Positions 36,481 through 48,599 of a stretch of 64,000 nt of DNA are shown here, piece by piece; the first letter of the stretch is position 1; the number at the start of each line of letters is the position of its first letter. Under the pieces are notes generated by a model. It did no database searches, was not told the DNA's origin, and saw nothing but the letters and a program-made list of their open reading frames with translations. The position numbers and the translations under genes were made by a program. The DNA comes from Melieria omissa (Eukaryota; Arthropoda; Insecta; Diptera; Ulidiidae). The stretch is taken from assembly GCA_963971225.1 (NCBI GenBank), contig OZ020267.1:108649892-108713891 (forward strand). Reading direction: 5' to 3'.

Positions 36481-38984
36481 AACTAAAGGCGTATTTTACA
36501 ACGTCTCAATAAACCAGCTAAAGGTCAACTGTAGAAAAATTCGCCACAAAACCAAAGTTTGTAATACTTTAAAAAATCATCCAATAGAGTCCAAGCACTG
36601 TCAGTGCGTGTCCTGTTTCCGTGGATATCACAGCAACTTTGTTGACATCTGTGCTACGTGCAACGGTGTACGTGCAAGTGTGCATAGCAAACCGTTAACT
36701 TGCTGTACGGAAATGTTGCGGACAACGCACACACATTTCCGTTAATCAACATGGCCACGAACATGCACTGACACAGACACACACACACGCACGTACGCAA
36801 CCATGCAATAATGATTATGGCCTTTACACTTCCGGCTTACACAACAGAACCAGCAACAACAACAATAACAATGGTGTAAGTCTACACCCTATGCCTACAC
36901 CCCCTTGCCTACTCTGTCTCATCTCCCTCGCCCTGAACTAGGAGTGAGTGTCATCTATTTGCAGCTGACATTCTCGTTCCATGAACATTGTTGTTATTGT
37001 TGTTATGTTTGTTTTTGTTTGGCAATAGTGGACAGTAAATCCATTAACATGCGGGCGGTGCACTAAAATCACACAAACCAGGTCAAGTGTGATTGATGCA
37101 CTTGTCAACAACAACAACAACAACAGCTGCTGTGCCACAACTGTCGCTGCTGTTGTTAACAATTGTCACGCTTGTTCAAAAGTGTGCGGAAAACATGAAA
37201 CGGAGCAAACTTTCAAACAGCAGCAGCAATATTAAAACTTACAATGACAGCAACATAACAGTTAATGTGAACAAAAACAAAAAATACAATAAAAAACCAA
37301 GTCCATAAGCAGCTGTTGGCAATTTAACAAATTGTCACACATTCTTACGAGTAAAAATTAAATCAACCACAAAAACCATACACAAAAATAAACTGCATTG
37401 AAGTTGTTGTTGTTTGTTTAATATCCACAAGAAAAATAATTAACACAGCTAAATTTAACTACAACATAACATTATAAACAAACATAAAAAAGTGGCGCTC
37501 CAAATATGCTTACAGCAGCAGCAGCAACCACAACCACAACAATAACAACAACAAAACTGCCACCTTAAGCAAATTTGTAGCACGCTTTAACCGCTTTAGC
37601 GCTTAATTGTTGTTGGCGTTGTTGCTATTGTAGGCTTTCTTGCATTGCAGGCGTCTTCATTTGTTGTGTTGTTTTCTTTTTTACTTATCTTTTTTCTTTC
37701 GGTTTTTTATTGTTGCTGCAATTTCAACAAACGCTGGCAATGCTTTGCGTGTTCGCAAATGTGTGTCTGTGCCTGTGTGGTTGTGTTTGTGTGTCTAGCA
37801 CATTTTTCTTCATTTAATTTGTTTTGTTTTGTTGTTGTTGTTGTTGTGATAATTGTCGACATGACAAGTGTGTTGGTTGGCATTTACGTTTACTGCAATT
37901 TTCTTTCAATTTTCTTTGGCCTTTTGTTTTTATATCGTTTCACTTTATCACTTTGCTACTTCAAACGTTGGAAATTACAACAATTGGCAATTTTTCATGA
38001 TCCATTGCTACAATTACTCTTGTAACTTTTAAAAGTTTAAAACATTGACATGAATTAGAGCGAAGTAGAATGAGTAAATTTACCAATTTAATTTAATAAT
38101 ATTTAAAATTTAATCTTTTTTGAAATGATTTACCAATTTACCAATTTAATTTAATATTATTTGATATTTAATAATATTTTATGTTTAATTTTATTTATTT
38201 CAATTAGGTTAGGTTAACCTAACTTAACCTATTTCAATTAACTTTTTTTAATTTTTGTTTAACTATTTTTATTTATTTGAGCTAAAACTGAAATGTTTTA
38301 TTTGCCATAATTTTAACTTTCAGTAAATTTAATAGATTTGCATTAATTTAAAAATCCAACTCAAAGCAAATCAATTCATAACTGTGCGCTCAAGTTTTGC
38401 TCGACACATGTTCAAGTTGCTTTCTTCACAATTTTCATTGTCTGCTGCTGTGACAGTTTTCGGTTTCTCTGCATTTTCGCCAGACACGTGTGCACGTGCT
38501 ACAAAATGCAAAGCTACTTACCCTATAATTTAATTCAAGGTTGCAATGTGCCAGCGGCAGCAACAACAACAATAATAACAGTGGCACGTAAGCACGCCAA
38601 CGTGTTCAGCCAACGCAACACTCACACACACACACACACACATAGAAGTGGGCAACATTCGAGCAGAGCTTACGGATTCATGTCATAGTTACGGCTGCTA
38701 GAATGTCTGTCCACCATGCACGCACACAGATAAGTGCACACCTACACATGGCTTTAATTCAAGCTTCTTGTCAATGTATGTGTTTACATGTGGGTAGCAA
38801 ACATTGTACAAGATAACATTTCATATTCAACTCGCCATGCATGTTTTGCGAGCATGTGTGTGTGTTAGTATGTGTGCGAGTAAGTCATTGTATGGAACAG
38901 TTTTGGCATGTTGAGCCTTGTTGTGACACCAGAAGACATTGTTGTCTTAAAACATGAATAGTGAATATCTCCAGCTTTCAAAAA
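36481..38984. other. Non-coding stretch with CA and CAA runs
   Basis: No gene seen. CA runs near 36770-36795 and 38620-38643; CAA or GTT runs near 36850, 37112 and 37836. An orphan inverted TTAGG-type motif (GGTTAGGTTAACCTAACTT) lies at about 38208-38226. Confidence 0.5.
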
Positions 38985-39560
38985 ATGTATAAATCTGAAA
39001 ATCCTTGTTGAAAGGTGACTAGAAAAACTTTACTATCTGCAGTAATGCCTCCTGATCCTCCTAAGCTTTCAGCTTTCTAAAAATTGGTCGATACAGTCGT
39101 TATGCCACCAAAAAGGGGGGGGGGGGGTTGTTGAAAGGGGACTTTGGAAACAGTCGACCAAGTACGGCTAAGCGACTAGTTCCTACTATACCTCTGGAAA
39201 GACTAGACTCTCTTATGTCTCCAGATGTTCAAAAAGGGATCGATTCAGTGGGGTTTTCAACGGGAAGCCAAGAAAATCCGTATTGAAAGGGGTCTTTGGA
39301 AACAGTCGACTATGCAGGGCTATGCCACTAGTTCCTACTATACCTCTGGAGAGACTATACTACTAGCTATGCCCAGAGCTTCTCCTATGTCTCCAGCTGT
39401 TCAAAAAAGGATCGATCCAATGGGTTTTTCAAGGGAAAGCCACGAAAATCCGAAAATCCTTGTTGAAAGGTGACTTTGAAAACAGTCGACTATGTGGGCT
39501 TAAAAATTGCTTATAGCTCCTAAATCAGAAAAGATAGCTTCCCGATATCACAACATTTTT
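38985..39560. repeat. Tandem repeat, about 150-180-bp unit
   Basis: The GAAAACAGTCGAC block is at about 39147, 39299 and 39479, preceded by GTTGAAAGG-type words. ACTAGTTCCTACTATACCTC, ATGTCTCCAG and GTTCAAAAARGGATCGAT are repeated between. A degenerate unit starts near 38990, and a G run lies at 39116-39129. The frame across it is repeat-derived, not a gene. Confidence 0.8.
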
Positions 39561-40404
39561 TCGACTGAAACTCCTAACCATTTCGCTTTAAACTTTCATG
39601 CACAACGCTTGTCGTCTTGGCTGTCTTCGTCTTCGTCTAACTTTCCGGTTTTTGTTTTCTTCTTCATTCAACAACAAAAAATGTATTTCTCTTTTATTTT
39701 ATCTTTTATATTCCATTTGTTGCTTGTTGAGCGGCCAAGTGGTGGTGACAGTGTGGCATGGCGCTTACTGTTTGTTGTTATTATTTTTATTTTCTTGTTA
39801 CTGCAACCCTTCGATGCGACTACAGTCTACGTTGTTCAGCAGTCGCATTGTTGTCGAATTCATTGAATCCATTGGCCGAATTGCGAGTTGTACTGCGTAC
39901 GTAATGCTGCCGACTCAGTAATTACATAAAAACAATGCGGCATTCCGAGGCTGTGGGCTGTGGGCTGCGTGGTCTGTGCGCTATGTTTTAGTTTTTTCTG
40001 TTTTGGTTTCATACTGAATTTGTTTTGTTGTTGACTTCATTTACTTTTATACTTAGTTTTCGATTTATTGTCATTAATTTTGGCTTTCGATTTTATTTTG
40101 GAGGTCAAGGTGGTCGCTTCTGAGACGCGGAAAAACTGACAATTGAAGAAGTTTTGTGGTATTTTAGTGGAAGTTGAATCAGAAATATTAAGTAGTTGGT
40201 AGCAATATTTTATATTTGAGCGATTTCGACTGCGTAAAGCGAATAGTTGAGATATACAATGAAACATGTGCTTTGCTTTTTTAAATTCTTAAAAAAATTG
40301 CGTTCAATGATCCAAAAATTTTTGGTCGTTACGTTTTGTTAATTCGAATTGAAGATTTTTCAAAAAGTGAAGTAATTTCCTGTTTCGATAGTCAAAATTG
40401 AAGC
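39561..40404. other. Non-coding stretch
   Basis: Nothing recognised beyond a GTGGGCTGTGGGCTGC duplication near 39955. Confidence 0.45.
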
Positions 40405-40408
40405 AATT

Positions 40409-40655
40409 CTGTGGTCAAAAGCAATAACCGCCTAAGTCGAAAATTGCTGTTTCGAGCAATCTCGTTTTAAAGTTTTAGCGCGTAGTGTGTTCGCTATGGG
40501 AATGGGAATACGCTTTTGTTAATAACTTTTTTTATTTTAACGTTACAAACTCCCCGATTTTACACAAACGTAGAGCACAGTCAAGGGAACGTGGTGGCAT
40601 CAATAACTCAATTTCTTCTTAAGTCGACTTAAGCGGTTATTGCTTTTGACCACAG
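40409..40655. mobile_element. Small inverted-repeat element (MITE)
   Basis: The arms beginning CTGTGGTCAAAAGCAATAAC form a 32-bp terminal repeat with one mismatch (40409-40440 and 40624-40655). AATT on both sides (40405-40408 and 40656-40659) may be a 4-bp duplication, although being palindromic it could also belong to the repeat. It has a 183-bp non-coding interior. Family not identified. Confidence 0.75.
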
Positions 40656-40669
40656 AATTTATGTCCTGT

Positions 40670-41216
40670 TCCCACAGCCAAATAAATTGAGGCAATTTAT
40701 TTCTTAATTGAGTTCAATTCAATTCAGCTCAATTTAGCTTACACCTCAATTTACTTAGTTGTTTTTTGTTTTTGTTTTGATGGAAGCAACATTTTTTTTA
40801 TGTAAACTTTTTTTTTTTTAAACAACTTTTTTTAAATTTTAAAAATATTTTACAATTTTTTGTTACATTTATTTTTTTCATTTATTGTTTTATTTATTCC
40901 ACATCCTAACTGATGCAGTCAATTTTTGAACGAAATTTCAAAGCAAATAAATGTTACAGAAGTCTTTAATTTCTGTCAGCTTCTCAATTTCGTTTTGGTT
41001 CGTTCTATTGAATCTATGAATGAATTTGTTTATCAATAACAGCACGATTCAGAGTTTTGCATGGCGAATCGAGCTTTATTTACGGTCAATTTAGCGTTAT
41101 TTGTGATTAGCTAAATCGAGATTTTTGTATGAAAAATTGAGTTCAATTTAGAGCTAAATTGAGCATAAATTGAGAAAATGTCTAATTGCTCAATTTAGCT
41201 GGCTGTCTGAATAAGA
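40670..41216. mobile_element. Diverged inverted-repeat element
   Basis: ACAGCCAAATAAATTGAG near 40676 pairs with CTCAATTTAGCTGGCTGT near 41194, and GCTCAATTTAGCT blocks inside both ends extend the pairing to roughly 65 bp per arm. The sequence between is AT-rich and non-coding. Exact ends and target duplication are not visible. It directly adjoins the MITE at 40409. Confidence 0.55.
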
Positions 41217-41574
41217 TATTAGTCGACTTGTGCAGTGATCAGGTCGTTTATGATATTTTTGTACATAAAAGTCTGAAAAGTTTTCGACCTTACGAACATG
41301 AGTAAGACACGTTTTCTTCTAAATTCCATGGTTCAGTGGTTACTGCTTGGGTTGCTAACCATAAAAAGTATTATACTTTTTTTTCTACCCCTAACCACAC
41401 CTACTTTTAAGCAGAAGAAATATTTTATTCCAACACAATGCGCCCTAAAATAAAAACAATATTTTTTCCACCCACTTTGTAAACGTTCAATGCGACAATT
41501 CACACTTAATCAAACAACAACAACAACATGAATGAGACAGGCATCTATATATATAAATAAAGACAACAAATGTA
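41217..41574. other. AT-rich non-coding stretch
   Basis: Nothing recognised except a CAA run near 41516. Confidence 0.45.
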
Positions 41575-42936
41575 CACTAGTCAGAATAAGTTTGCTTACA
41601 ATGGATATATAGTTTTTTCATATGAAAAATAAATCAATCAAATTAATTTTTCAAAAACAAAATATTTTTTATTTTTTCCATAAACTTAGTTCTTTTATTC
41701 TATAAAGATAATAAGAACAAAAACTTGACAAAACTGTAAAAGAAGAGCAAAAAACAAAATGTGCTATGAATGCACCGCAGAAAAAGTTTGCTTACAAGAT
41801 AAGGTTATGTAGCAAAAATTTAATTTAAGATGGCTTTTCGAAATGGCGAAATGCTCTTCGAAAAGTTTCTCTAATTTCACGAATTAGAGTTTCTCTAATT
41901 TTTGTCAATTTGGGAAAGATTTTGTAAGATTACACTACTCGACAAAAAATGGGTTCATCGCGTAAACAAAAGTATTTTTTAGACTAATCTTCGGCTGCTG
42001 ACCCCGAAATTGAAAATCAAAAAAATTTTCTTAAGAAGCGTTTTCGAAAAATCTTCGAAAAACACGTTTTTCCCCTCTTATTTCCGTTATGAGCACATAT
42101 CTCGTAAACCAACCATCCAACTACCACATGTGACCCTTTTATCAGAATGTAATTAACTAGCCTTTCCAACGATATATAGATTGTCTAAATCCAATGAGAT
42201 TTGGGGAAGTTACTGACGATGAAAGTTGAAAAAAATTGAATTTGTTGACCATTTTAAAAAATTATACATTTTCGAATGGTTTTTTTATGGATAAAGTAAA
42301 TGAGCTCCTCTGGTTTTAAGATCTTAGATTAAAGATATATTATTTGAGCAAATATTAAGCCTAACATCAATAGAATTGAAAGAAAAATAATAAAGTTATA
42401 ATGCACGGAGTGAAAACACCAACTTTTCATTTATTACACCGTGCGAAAAAATTTTTTTATTTTTCCGAGACCCATCCAAATGTTGATACAGACGTGAAAC
42501 TTAGGTCATTTATAATATCCGGGCATAGTCAGTTTTTCATTTTCTGACGCAAAAACCTTCTTAAAGGACTTTAAAGTTTTAAGGATATACACATTTATTT
42601 TTTTACAATATTTGCGATTGTGCAATGACGAAGATATGGGTATCAAATGAAAGAGGAAAATTATCTCCTTTTAACTAAATTTTCTATTTTTAACTTTCAG
42701 AACTATGAAATAGAAAAAAATTTAGATGTATGAATCTACAGACTGAGATCCAAAACATTAATGTTTTGCATACCTGACATATGTTGGTAATGCATCTAAA
42801 ACACAACAAAAAGTGCAGTTAAGGCATATATGAATAATGTGGATAAGTTTTGGTAAACAGAAAACCCATTTTTGAGGTAAAAATTGATGATAACATAATT
42901 TTGACTTGCCTGTACGCAAACTTTTTCTGACTAGTG
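41575..42936. mobile_element. Tc1-like non-autonomous element
   Basis: The ends CACTAGTCAGAATAAGTTTG (41575-41600 in full) and inverse (42911-42936) match at 24 of 26 positions. TA flanks both sides (41573-41574 and 42937-42938). A direct copy of the end motif (CAGAAAAAGTTTGCTTACA) occurs 200 bp inside the left end at 41778-41796, the layout called IR/DR in Tc1-like elements. At 1362 bp it could have held a transposase, but I see no transposase similarity on either strand; the interior is low-complexity sequence containing a hairpin around GCACGG/CCGTGC (42401-42448). Confidence 0.8.
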
Positions 42937-43419
42937 TAGTATATAAATCATAATGCCAACTTGTTTGTATATTGTTGGCAATACAATTCAATTCAATCCA
43001 CGTGCCTTCTAAGCAAACACTCACTTATTATCTGCGTATTTTTGCTAATGTACACAGACAATGTTGCTTTCTGTCGAGTCAATTTTTCAGCACTGTTCAG
43101 CTGTTTATTGAGAAGTCAGTATGCCAGACTACTTGACAAGTAAACAGAAATATAATCGCACCCTTTGCGAGCAGTACAAACAATCCGATTGGTCTGATTT
43201 TGTTTATATCTTTGAAGTTGCTGCAGTTTTATTGGAGAAAAATTATAGAAAAGGGGATTTTTTTTAGAAGCTCATCGTTTTTGCTTGAAAGATGTGGTTT
43301 TTTTTAAATAAGTTTTATGATATTTTTCAGTTAATGATAATTTTTTTCAAATGTTAATAATATTTGGTCTTAAGCTTGTGATTTCATCAAATTTATTTCT
43401 TCAATTCAATTCCTTTATT
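42937..43419. other. AT-rich non-coding stretch
   Basis: Nothing recognised. Confidence 0.45.
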
Positions 43420-43572
43420 CAGTGGCGGATCCAGGGGGGTTTTGGGGGTTGAAACCCCCCGAAATATTTGGATTGACTAAAAAACTACATACAAATTAAA
43501 AGGCATTTTATAAATGTTAAAGAATTACTTTTTAAACCCCCCCCCCGAAATATTTTTCTGGATCCGCGCCTG
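43420..43572. mobile_element. hAT-like MITE
   Basis: The ends CAGTGGCGGATCCAG and CTGGATCCGCGCCTG are imperfect inverses. The flanks CCTTTATT (43412-43419) and CCTTTGTT (43573-43580) agree at 7 of 8 positions, an hAT-type 8-bp duplication. Inside lie G and C runs with GAAATATTT in both halves. No coding capacity. Confidence 0.85.
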
Positions 43573-43580
43573 CCTTTGTT

Positions 43581-45135
43581 TAAAAAATTGTTTTTAATAT
43601 ACTTTTCAGTTAATAAACAATTTTGTAAAATTTTTAGAAATTTTTTTTGTTAATATTATTTGGTCTCAAGTAGAGCATTGCAGACCTTCAATTTGGCAAA
43701 GTTTGTGAATCCATCAAATTTATTCCTTCAATAAAACTAAACTCTTCTGGTTTCACTGCACAACATTGACAGACAGGCAACACTTCTTTCCCAACTTCTA
43801 GCAATAAGTTTTTGATTCGTTGCTATATGAAATCATTCAGTTGAATTGTCGCTCAAGTGAAAGTTGCGCCCACTGCTGCCATCCCAATCGCTGATCGATT
43901 GATCGATTATCCCTTTTTCAACGCCTCTCTGTCACTTTCAAGGCCCTTTCGCTTTCCGTATATATTTGCGCCCTGAAGATGTTGGTTTTTGTTTTTGTTT
44001 TTTCTGCGGTATTATGCAATTTTTCGAAAATGCCCAATTTGCCGCCAGTCATTGTGTGACGGCTTTCAACGCTTCGGCAGCGCTTCAATGATGGCAAATG
44101 CTGGCGGCTGCATGACTGGCTGGACGCGAGTGCAACGTGTGGCAATGGCAGCATTGCAACCTGGTTGAATGAGTAATTAATCATCGTCAGTCGCAGCCGG
44201 CGCAACCATGTGGCGTCATTGTCGTCATCGATGTGCTTCATTGCACAATCGACTGCGAGCGATGGAGCGAGCGATGAGCGGCGAACAGCGAGCGGCGAAC
44301 GGCGAGTAGTGTCGCTTCGATGTGAGTTGTGCTGCGTATGAAGACGTTGACTTTGTGTTTGCTGTCATTGTTGTTGTTTTTGTTGTTTAATGTTCAATAA
44401 TTGCGCCGCTTAACTCAATTTTGACTGATGCACCGTTCACTGTTTATAATAGCGTTGTTGTTGTTGTTTCTGTTGATTGTTTGTTGTTGTTATTATTAAT
44501 ACCGTTGGATGGCAACTATGAAGTAATGATGCAGCAATTTGTATTGTTGCTGTTGATTTGTTGTCGTTGCAAGTGATTTCAGTTGTTTTTTTTTGGCTTT
44601 TTTTTACAATGTGTGCTTATTTGTTGTTGTCTGCTTGCACTGCAGACGCAGAGGTGCCATACGAAATTATTCATTTTTTTTTTGTCCAAAGTCATTTGCC
44701 TTAACTTGACTTCTCTTTCCTGCTTGTCATCTCTGTCGTTTTCAGTTTCTAGGTTTCTCGAGTTTTTTTTTGCTTGAAATAATTTTTTGGTATTTCCTCC
44801 CGTTTTTTTTTGGTAGGCTTTGTTTTGCTTAATTACTTGAGCAATCAAAGCATAATTAAGTTGCTAAGGCTATGTGATCATGTGCGCAGTTTTTTGTTGT
44901 TTTTGTATTTTTTATATATTTGTTTTTGATACTTTGAATGATACTTGATGAATTTTAAAATTGCTCAAATTTATTCAATTTGGCATTGAATATATTTGGG
45001 AAACTTTTTGTTAATTTTGCGGTCAAGTGTTCTTAGTAAAATTACGTTCTTAAAAAGTGATTGTTGGTTTTTAAATTTCAATTTATTCTCATGTGCATGC
45101 GGTGAATTTTTTTTGTTAATAAGTTTAAGTGTGAC
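43581..45135. other. Non-coding stretch, partly GC-richer
   Basis: No gene seen. It contains GATCGATTGATCGATT near 43892, a GCGAGCGGCGAACGGCGAG-type repeat at about 44250-44316 and GTT runs near 44457. These could be regulatory, but nothing decides it. Confidence 0.4.
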
Positions 45136-45334
45136 TTTTTCTTAGTTTGTAAAGATTTTCATAGAATTTTTTGAATCAAAAAAAGACTTCCTTGACTTGT
45201 TGATTTAGTTGAGTCATGAATTCTATTGAATTCATCAACTTTTGGTACTATTACTGTCTTGAATAACGTAACCATTTGATGACTTGGATCTCAGTTTGCG
45301 AGTCTTCACTCGAATTCATTAACTGTCTGATATA

Positions 45335-46540
45335 CACAGTGTGACAATTATGTATTAAGACTCGAAACATATCTCAGCAACCAAGCGCGCCATCTATGTG
45401 CGAGCACATGCGTTTTGAAGCTTCAAGCTTCCTCTACTAACTGTCAAAATTTCATGACATGTGGTTGACATTTAATATTTATTAAAATTCATTTTGCAAA
45501 ACACGTTTTCGTTTGGTGTTGAAATTTTAACATGGAGCAAAGAGCGGTCATTAAATTCCACCATTTACCAAAAATTGGTAAAAGTGCATCAGAAACATTC
45601 CCAATGATGCATGATGGCGATGCTTGTTTATCAAAATCAAATGTTTTTTATGGCATAAACGTTTTGTGGAGAGTCGCTTTGGCGGAGAGTCGCTGGAAGA
45701 TGAAATAAAAGAAGAAAGGCCAATTTCAGTTCGAACGCCGGAAATGATCCAGAAAGTTTGTGATTTTATTGCAGAAGACCGCAATGCTTTACTAAAAATG
45801 ATGGAACAGGCCTTAAACATAACCAGAGAAACTATCCGACTCATTCTTCACGAGGATTTGTGCAAACCAAAGGTCTGCGCAAAATGTGTCCCACAGACAT
45901 TGAACGAGGAGCAAATATTAATGAGAGTCAGTCATTCTACAGACATCGTTGCAGCCGCAGAAAATGAACCAAACTTCCTGAAAACAATTGTTACGGGTGA
46001 TGAAACATGGTGTTTCCAATACGATCCAGAAACCAAGCGTCAAAGTGCGAAATGGAAATAAAAAAACTCACCACAAGCCAAAAAAACCCGAAAAGTTCCA
46101 TCAAAAATTAAAACAATGCTCATCACATTCTTCGATAGCAAAGAAATTGTCCACAAAGAATTCGTTCCAACTGGTCAAACAGTTACTGCCGCATATTACC
46201 TCGAAGTTTTGAAGCATTTGATGCCCGAATCCGTCGTATTCGACCAGAATACCGCGATCCAAAAAGTTGGTCTCTGTTGCACGATAATGCACCGTGTCAC
46301 ATAGCACTCATTGTTCGTCAATTTTTGGCTCGGAATCAGGTCTGTGTGTTGAATCATCAGCCGTATTCACCTGACTTGAAAATGAGCTGGAACACGCGTT
46401 TGAATCGCTATTAAATCGATGTAACAAGTGTATTGAATCAGGAGGAGAATATTTCGAATAAATATACCGAAAAATGAGCAGATATCGTGTTTTAATTGTG
46501 TTTTCTAGAGGAAGTCTTAATACATAATTGTCGCACTGTG
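45335..46540 (+). mobile_element. mariner element with complete ends
   Basis: The terminal inverted repeats begin CACAGTGYGACAATTATG (45335-45362 and 46513-46540; 27 of 28 positions match) and are flanked by TA (45333-45334 and 46541-46542). At 1206 bp it is slightly shorter than the usual 1.3 kb. Its single gene is broken (see the pseudogene). Confidence 0.95.
45532..46461 (+). pseudogene. mariner transposase, frameshifted and deleted
   Basis: The start MEQRAVIKF at 45532 fits the family N-terminus. A frameshift near 45650 moves the frame to the one reading SLEDEIKEERPISVRTPEM and on through a helix-turn-helix region to TGDETWCF, whose Asp codon (45999-46001) is the first catalytic residue. 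An in-frame stop lies at 46059-46061. A second frameshift near 46220 is needed to reach LLHDNAPCH (second catalytic Asp, 46283-46285) and NHQPYSPDL. A deletion near 46380 then removes the third Asp and most of the C-terminus, leaving only LNR..CNKC and GGEYFE before the stop at 46459-46461. It is not functional. It belongs to a different mariner lineage from the copy at 17653, judging from the different ends and protein sequence. Confidence 0.95.
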
Positions 46541-46745
46541 TATTTACATATATCCTTAGAAAAGATTTTCATTTACTTTTTTATTCAAAAAAGAGTTCCT
46601 TGACTTCTTTATTAAGTTAGCCTTGAAAATAATTGAATTCACCAACTTTTGGTACTATGTCTCTCTTTAATAACGTAACCACTTGAAGAGTTGAAAACTC
46701 ATTTGAATTCACTTTCTGTCTGCAAAATTTCTATCCTTACCAATT

Positions 46746-48599
46746 CACAAGATTTGGAAAACTAAGATGCTTTTTTCCCTGAAGTCATGCCTGGCCATTT
46801 GTTGTAAACCCTCATTGAGTTTTAATACTAATTTCTTAGACAGTCTACTTAAGAATGGTTTTCATGAGTTGAGCATTGAGTTTTAGTGTTATGTGCATAC
46901 TTTTAGGCTTAATCCTTTAGAAAACTTTGACTACTTTCACTACTTTCAGCACAAACATCAATAACTAACAAACTTCTAAGCAGCTTAGAATTACAAAGCA
47001 GAACTAAGTAGTAGAGAAGTGTGAACAAATATTTTCACGCTTGACTTACTTTAATTGTGTAGCATACTTTTAGTGCTATAAACTCGACCGCAACACTATT
47101 TTGTCTTGAAATATTTAACATTAAATTTTAAGTTAACATTAAATAATAAATTTGTTTACTCTTTTTTTAGGTAAGTTTTGGGCTGTATGGAAGCAAACCT
47201 CAACAGTTACGCAGTTAAATTTGTGAGTCTCAATTTGTATGCGTGTGTGTTTGTATGTGTGTGCCAGTATAACTGTAAACGCCGCAAGGCAGGCAATCAT
47301 ATTTTATTTTAAAGCTTTTAGATTTTCGCTTGAAAGTTGTTTAGCATAAAGAAAGCAGTGCGCAGTTAACAAGCAAATCATTTATGAATGGTTCAGGTTT
47401 TTTGCACATATTGCAATGAAATATTTATTTGCCTAATAAGTACGTGTTGACATGCCTAAAACTATGCTATACATATTTATGATTTTATGTTTTTTATCAA
47501 GAAATTAAGACTGGCAATTTTTGTTAGATTGCTTTTGTAGCGAACTTCAACTGTGTTGTGAAATATTAACATTTTGTATGCTTTTAAGTAAAAAATATTA
47601 TTTTTTTTTAAATAATTTCTGAGTCATATTAACAGCAGCCAACGCCTAACATATGATTGTGACTGCAATGTGCATTCGTAGCTTTTAGCAAAATGCACTA
47701 TGCGTGTTGCAGGTGTGTCTATTCCAGCTAATCTATGCGATTGTCATTATTTGTCATTACTAGTTTTGTTATATGTTTTTGTATTTGTATTTGCAATTGT
47801 AGTGAATGTATATTGTGTGCAGACAATGCCAGCGCCTGCAAAAGAGCTAAAAACAACAGATACATTTTCATAATGGCCACACGCCCTAAAACTATGCAAC
47901 ATGCTAGAGGCATGAATGAGGTGGCCAATTTAGGTGTACAACTCGGTGTAAAAGGAGCCAATGGGGAAGCTAGATGGAACTGAGTGCTTTTAGAAAACTA
48001 AAAAAAAATTTTGCTATTCCATCAGTGAAATACGAAAACTTTTTTTTTTATTTTTGCATTTAATTTTCTTTATTTTCCCAAAACTTTTACACAATAGAGT
48101 TGAAAATATTATTTGCAATATGTAAAATTGAAATAGATTATTAAACTAGCATTTCTAATTAAAATTTTGTCAACGATAAACAATGTGCCATGCTTTAGCT
48201 TTGTTAACAAAGGCACTGAGTTGTTGTTGCAGTGCTATTTGTTTGTGTTATTGTCATTGTTGTTGTACGAACAACAATTTACAACACAAGCATATTGTTG
48301 TAGCTCTTTTGCAGCTTTGCTGTCTGCTCTGGTGGCTCTCAAACACCAAAAAGTATGCAACGAAACTGTGCCACAGCATGGCCAGCACACAGCGCAGCTT
48401 GTGCGCATTGCTTGTTGGTCGCTAACAATGCAATGCTCACTCATTCATATATACACAAACACACACACAGCGTCTCCAATGTTTATATACAAAAAAATGA
48501 AAGGAAAGTGAAGTCGCAGCGCAGCGGAGCAGGAAATTAAAATTCTACGAAAAGCTCACGCCAACAGTGGACAGCTGAGGCTAAGAAAACGTGCTGAAA
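46746..48599. other. AT-rich non-coding stretch
   Basis: No gene seen; short CA runs near 48456-48471. Confidence 0.45.

Larger units (their letters stand above)
45136..46745. repeat. Duplicated 200-bp segment flanking a mariner
   Basis: The blocks CTTCCTTGACTTGTTGATTTAG..TTGAATTCATCAAC, AACTTTTGGTACTAT (45237 and 46644) and AATAACGTAACCA occur in the same order at 45140-45332 and 46560-46738. Subtracting the mariner and its TA leaves a period of about 199 bp, so this was a tandem pair before the insertion. Confidence 0.8.

Noticed and set aside
38206..38226. A telomeric TTAGG tract
   Set aside because: Only two TTAGG units meeting two inverted ones; too short for a telomere and probably the residue of a retroelement tail.
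39225..39473. 82-codon plus-strand frame
   Set aside because: It runs through two tandem units whose spacing (152 and 180 bp) does not keep frame, so it is repeat-derived.
45624..46061. A separate gene starting at the Met at 45624
   Set aside because: This Met lies inside the mariner transposase after a frameshift; the real start is at 45532.
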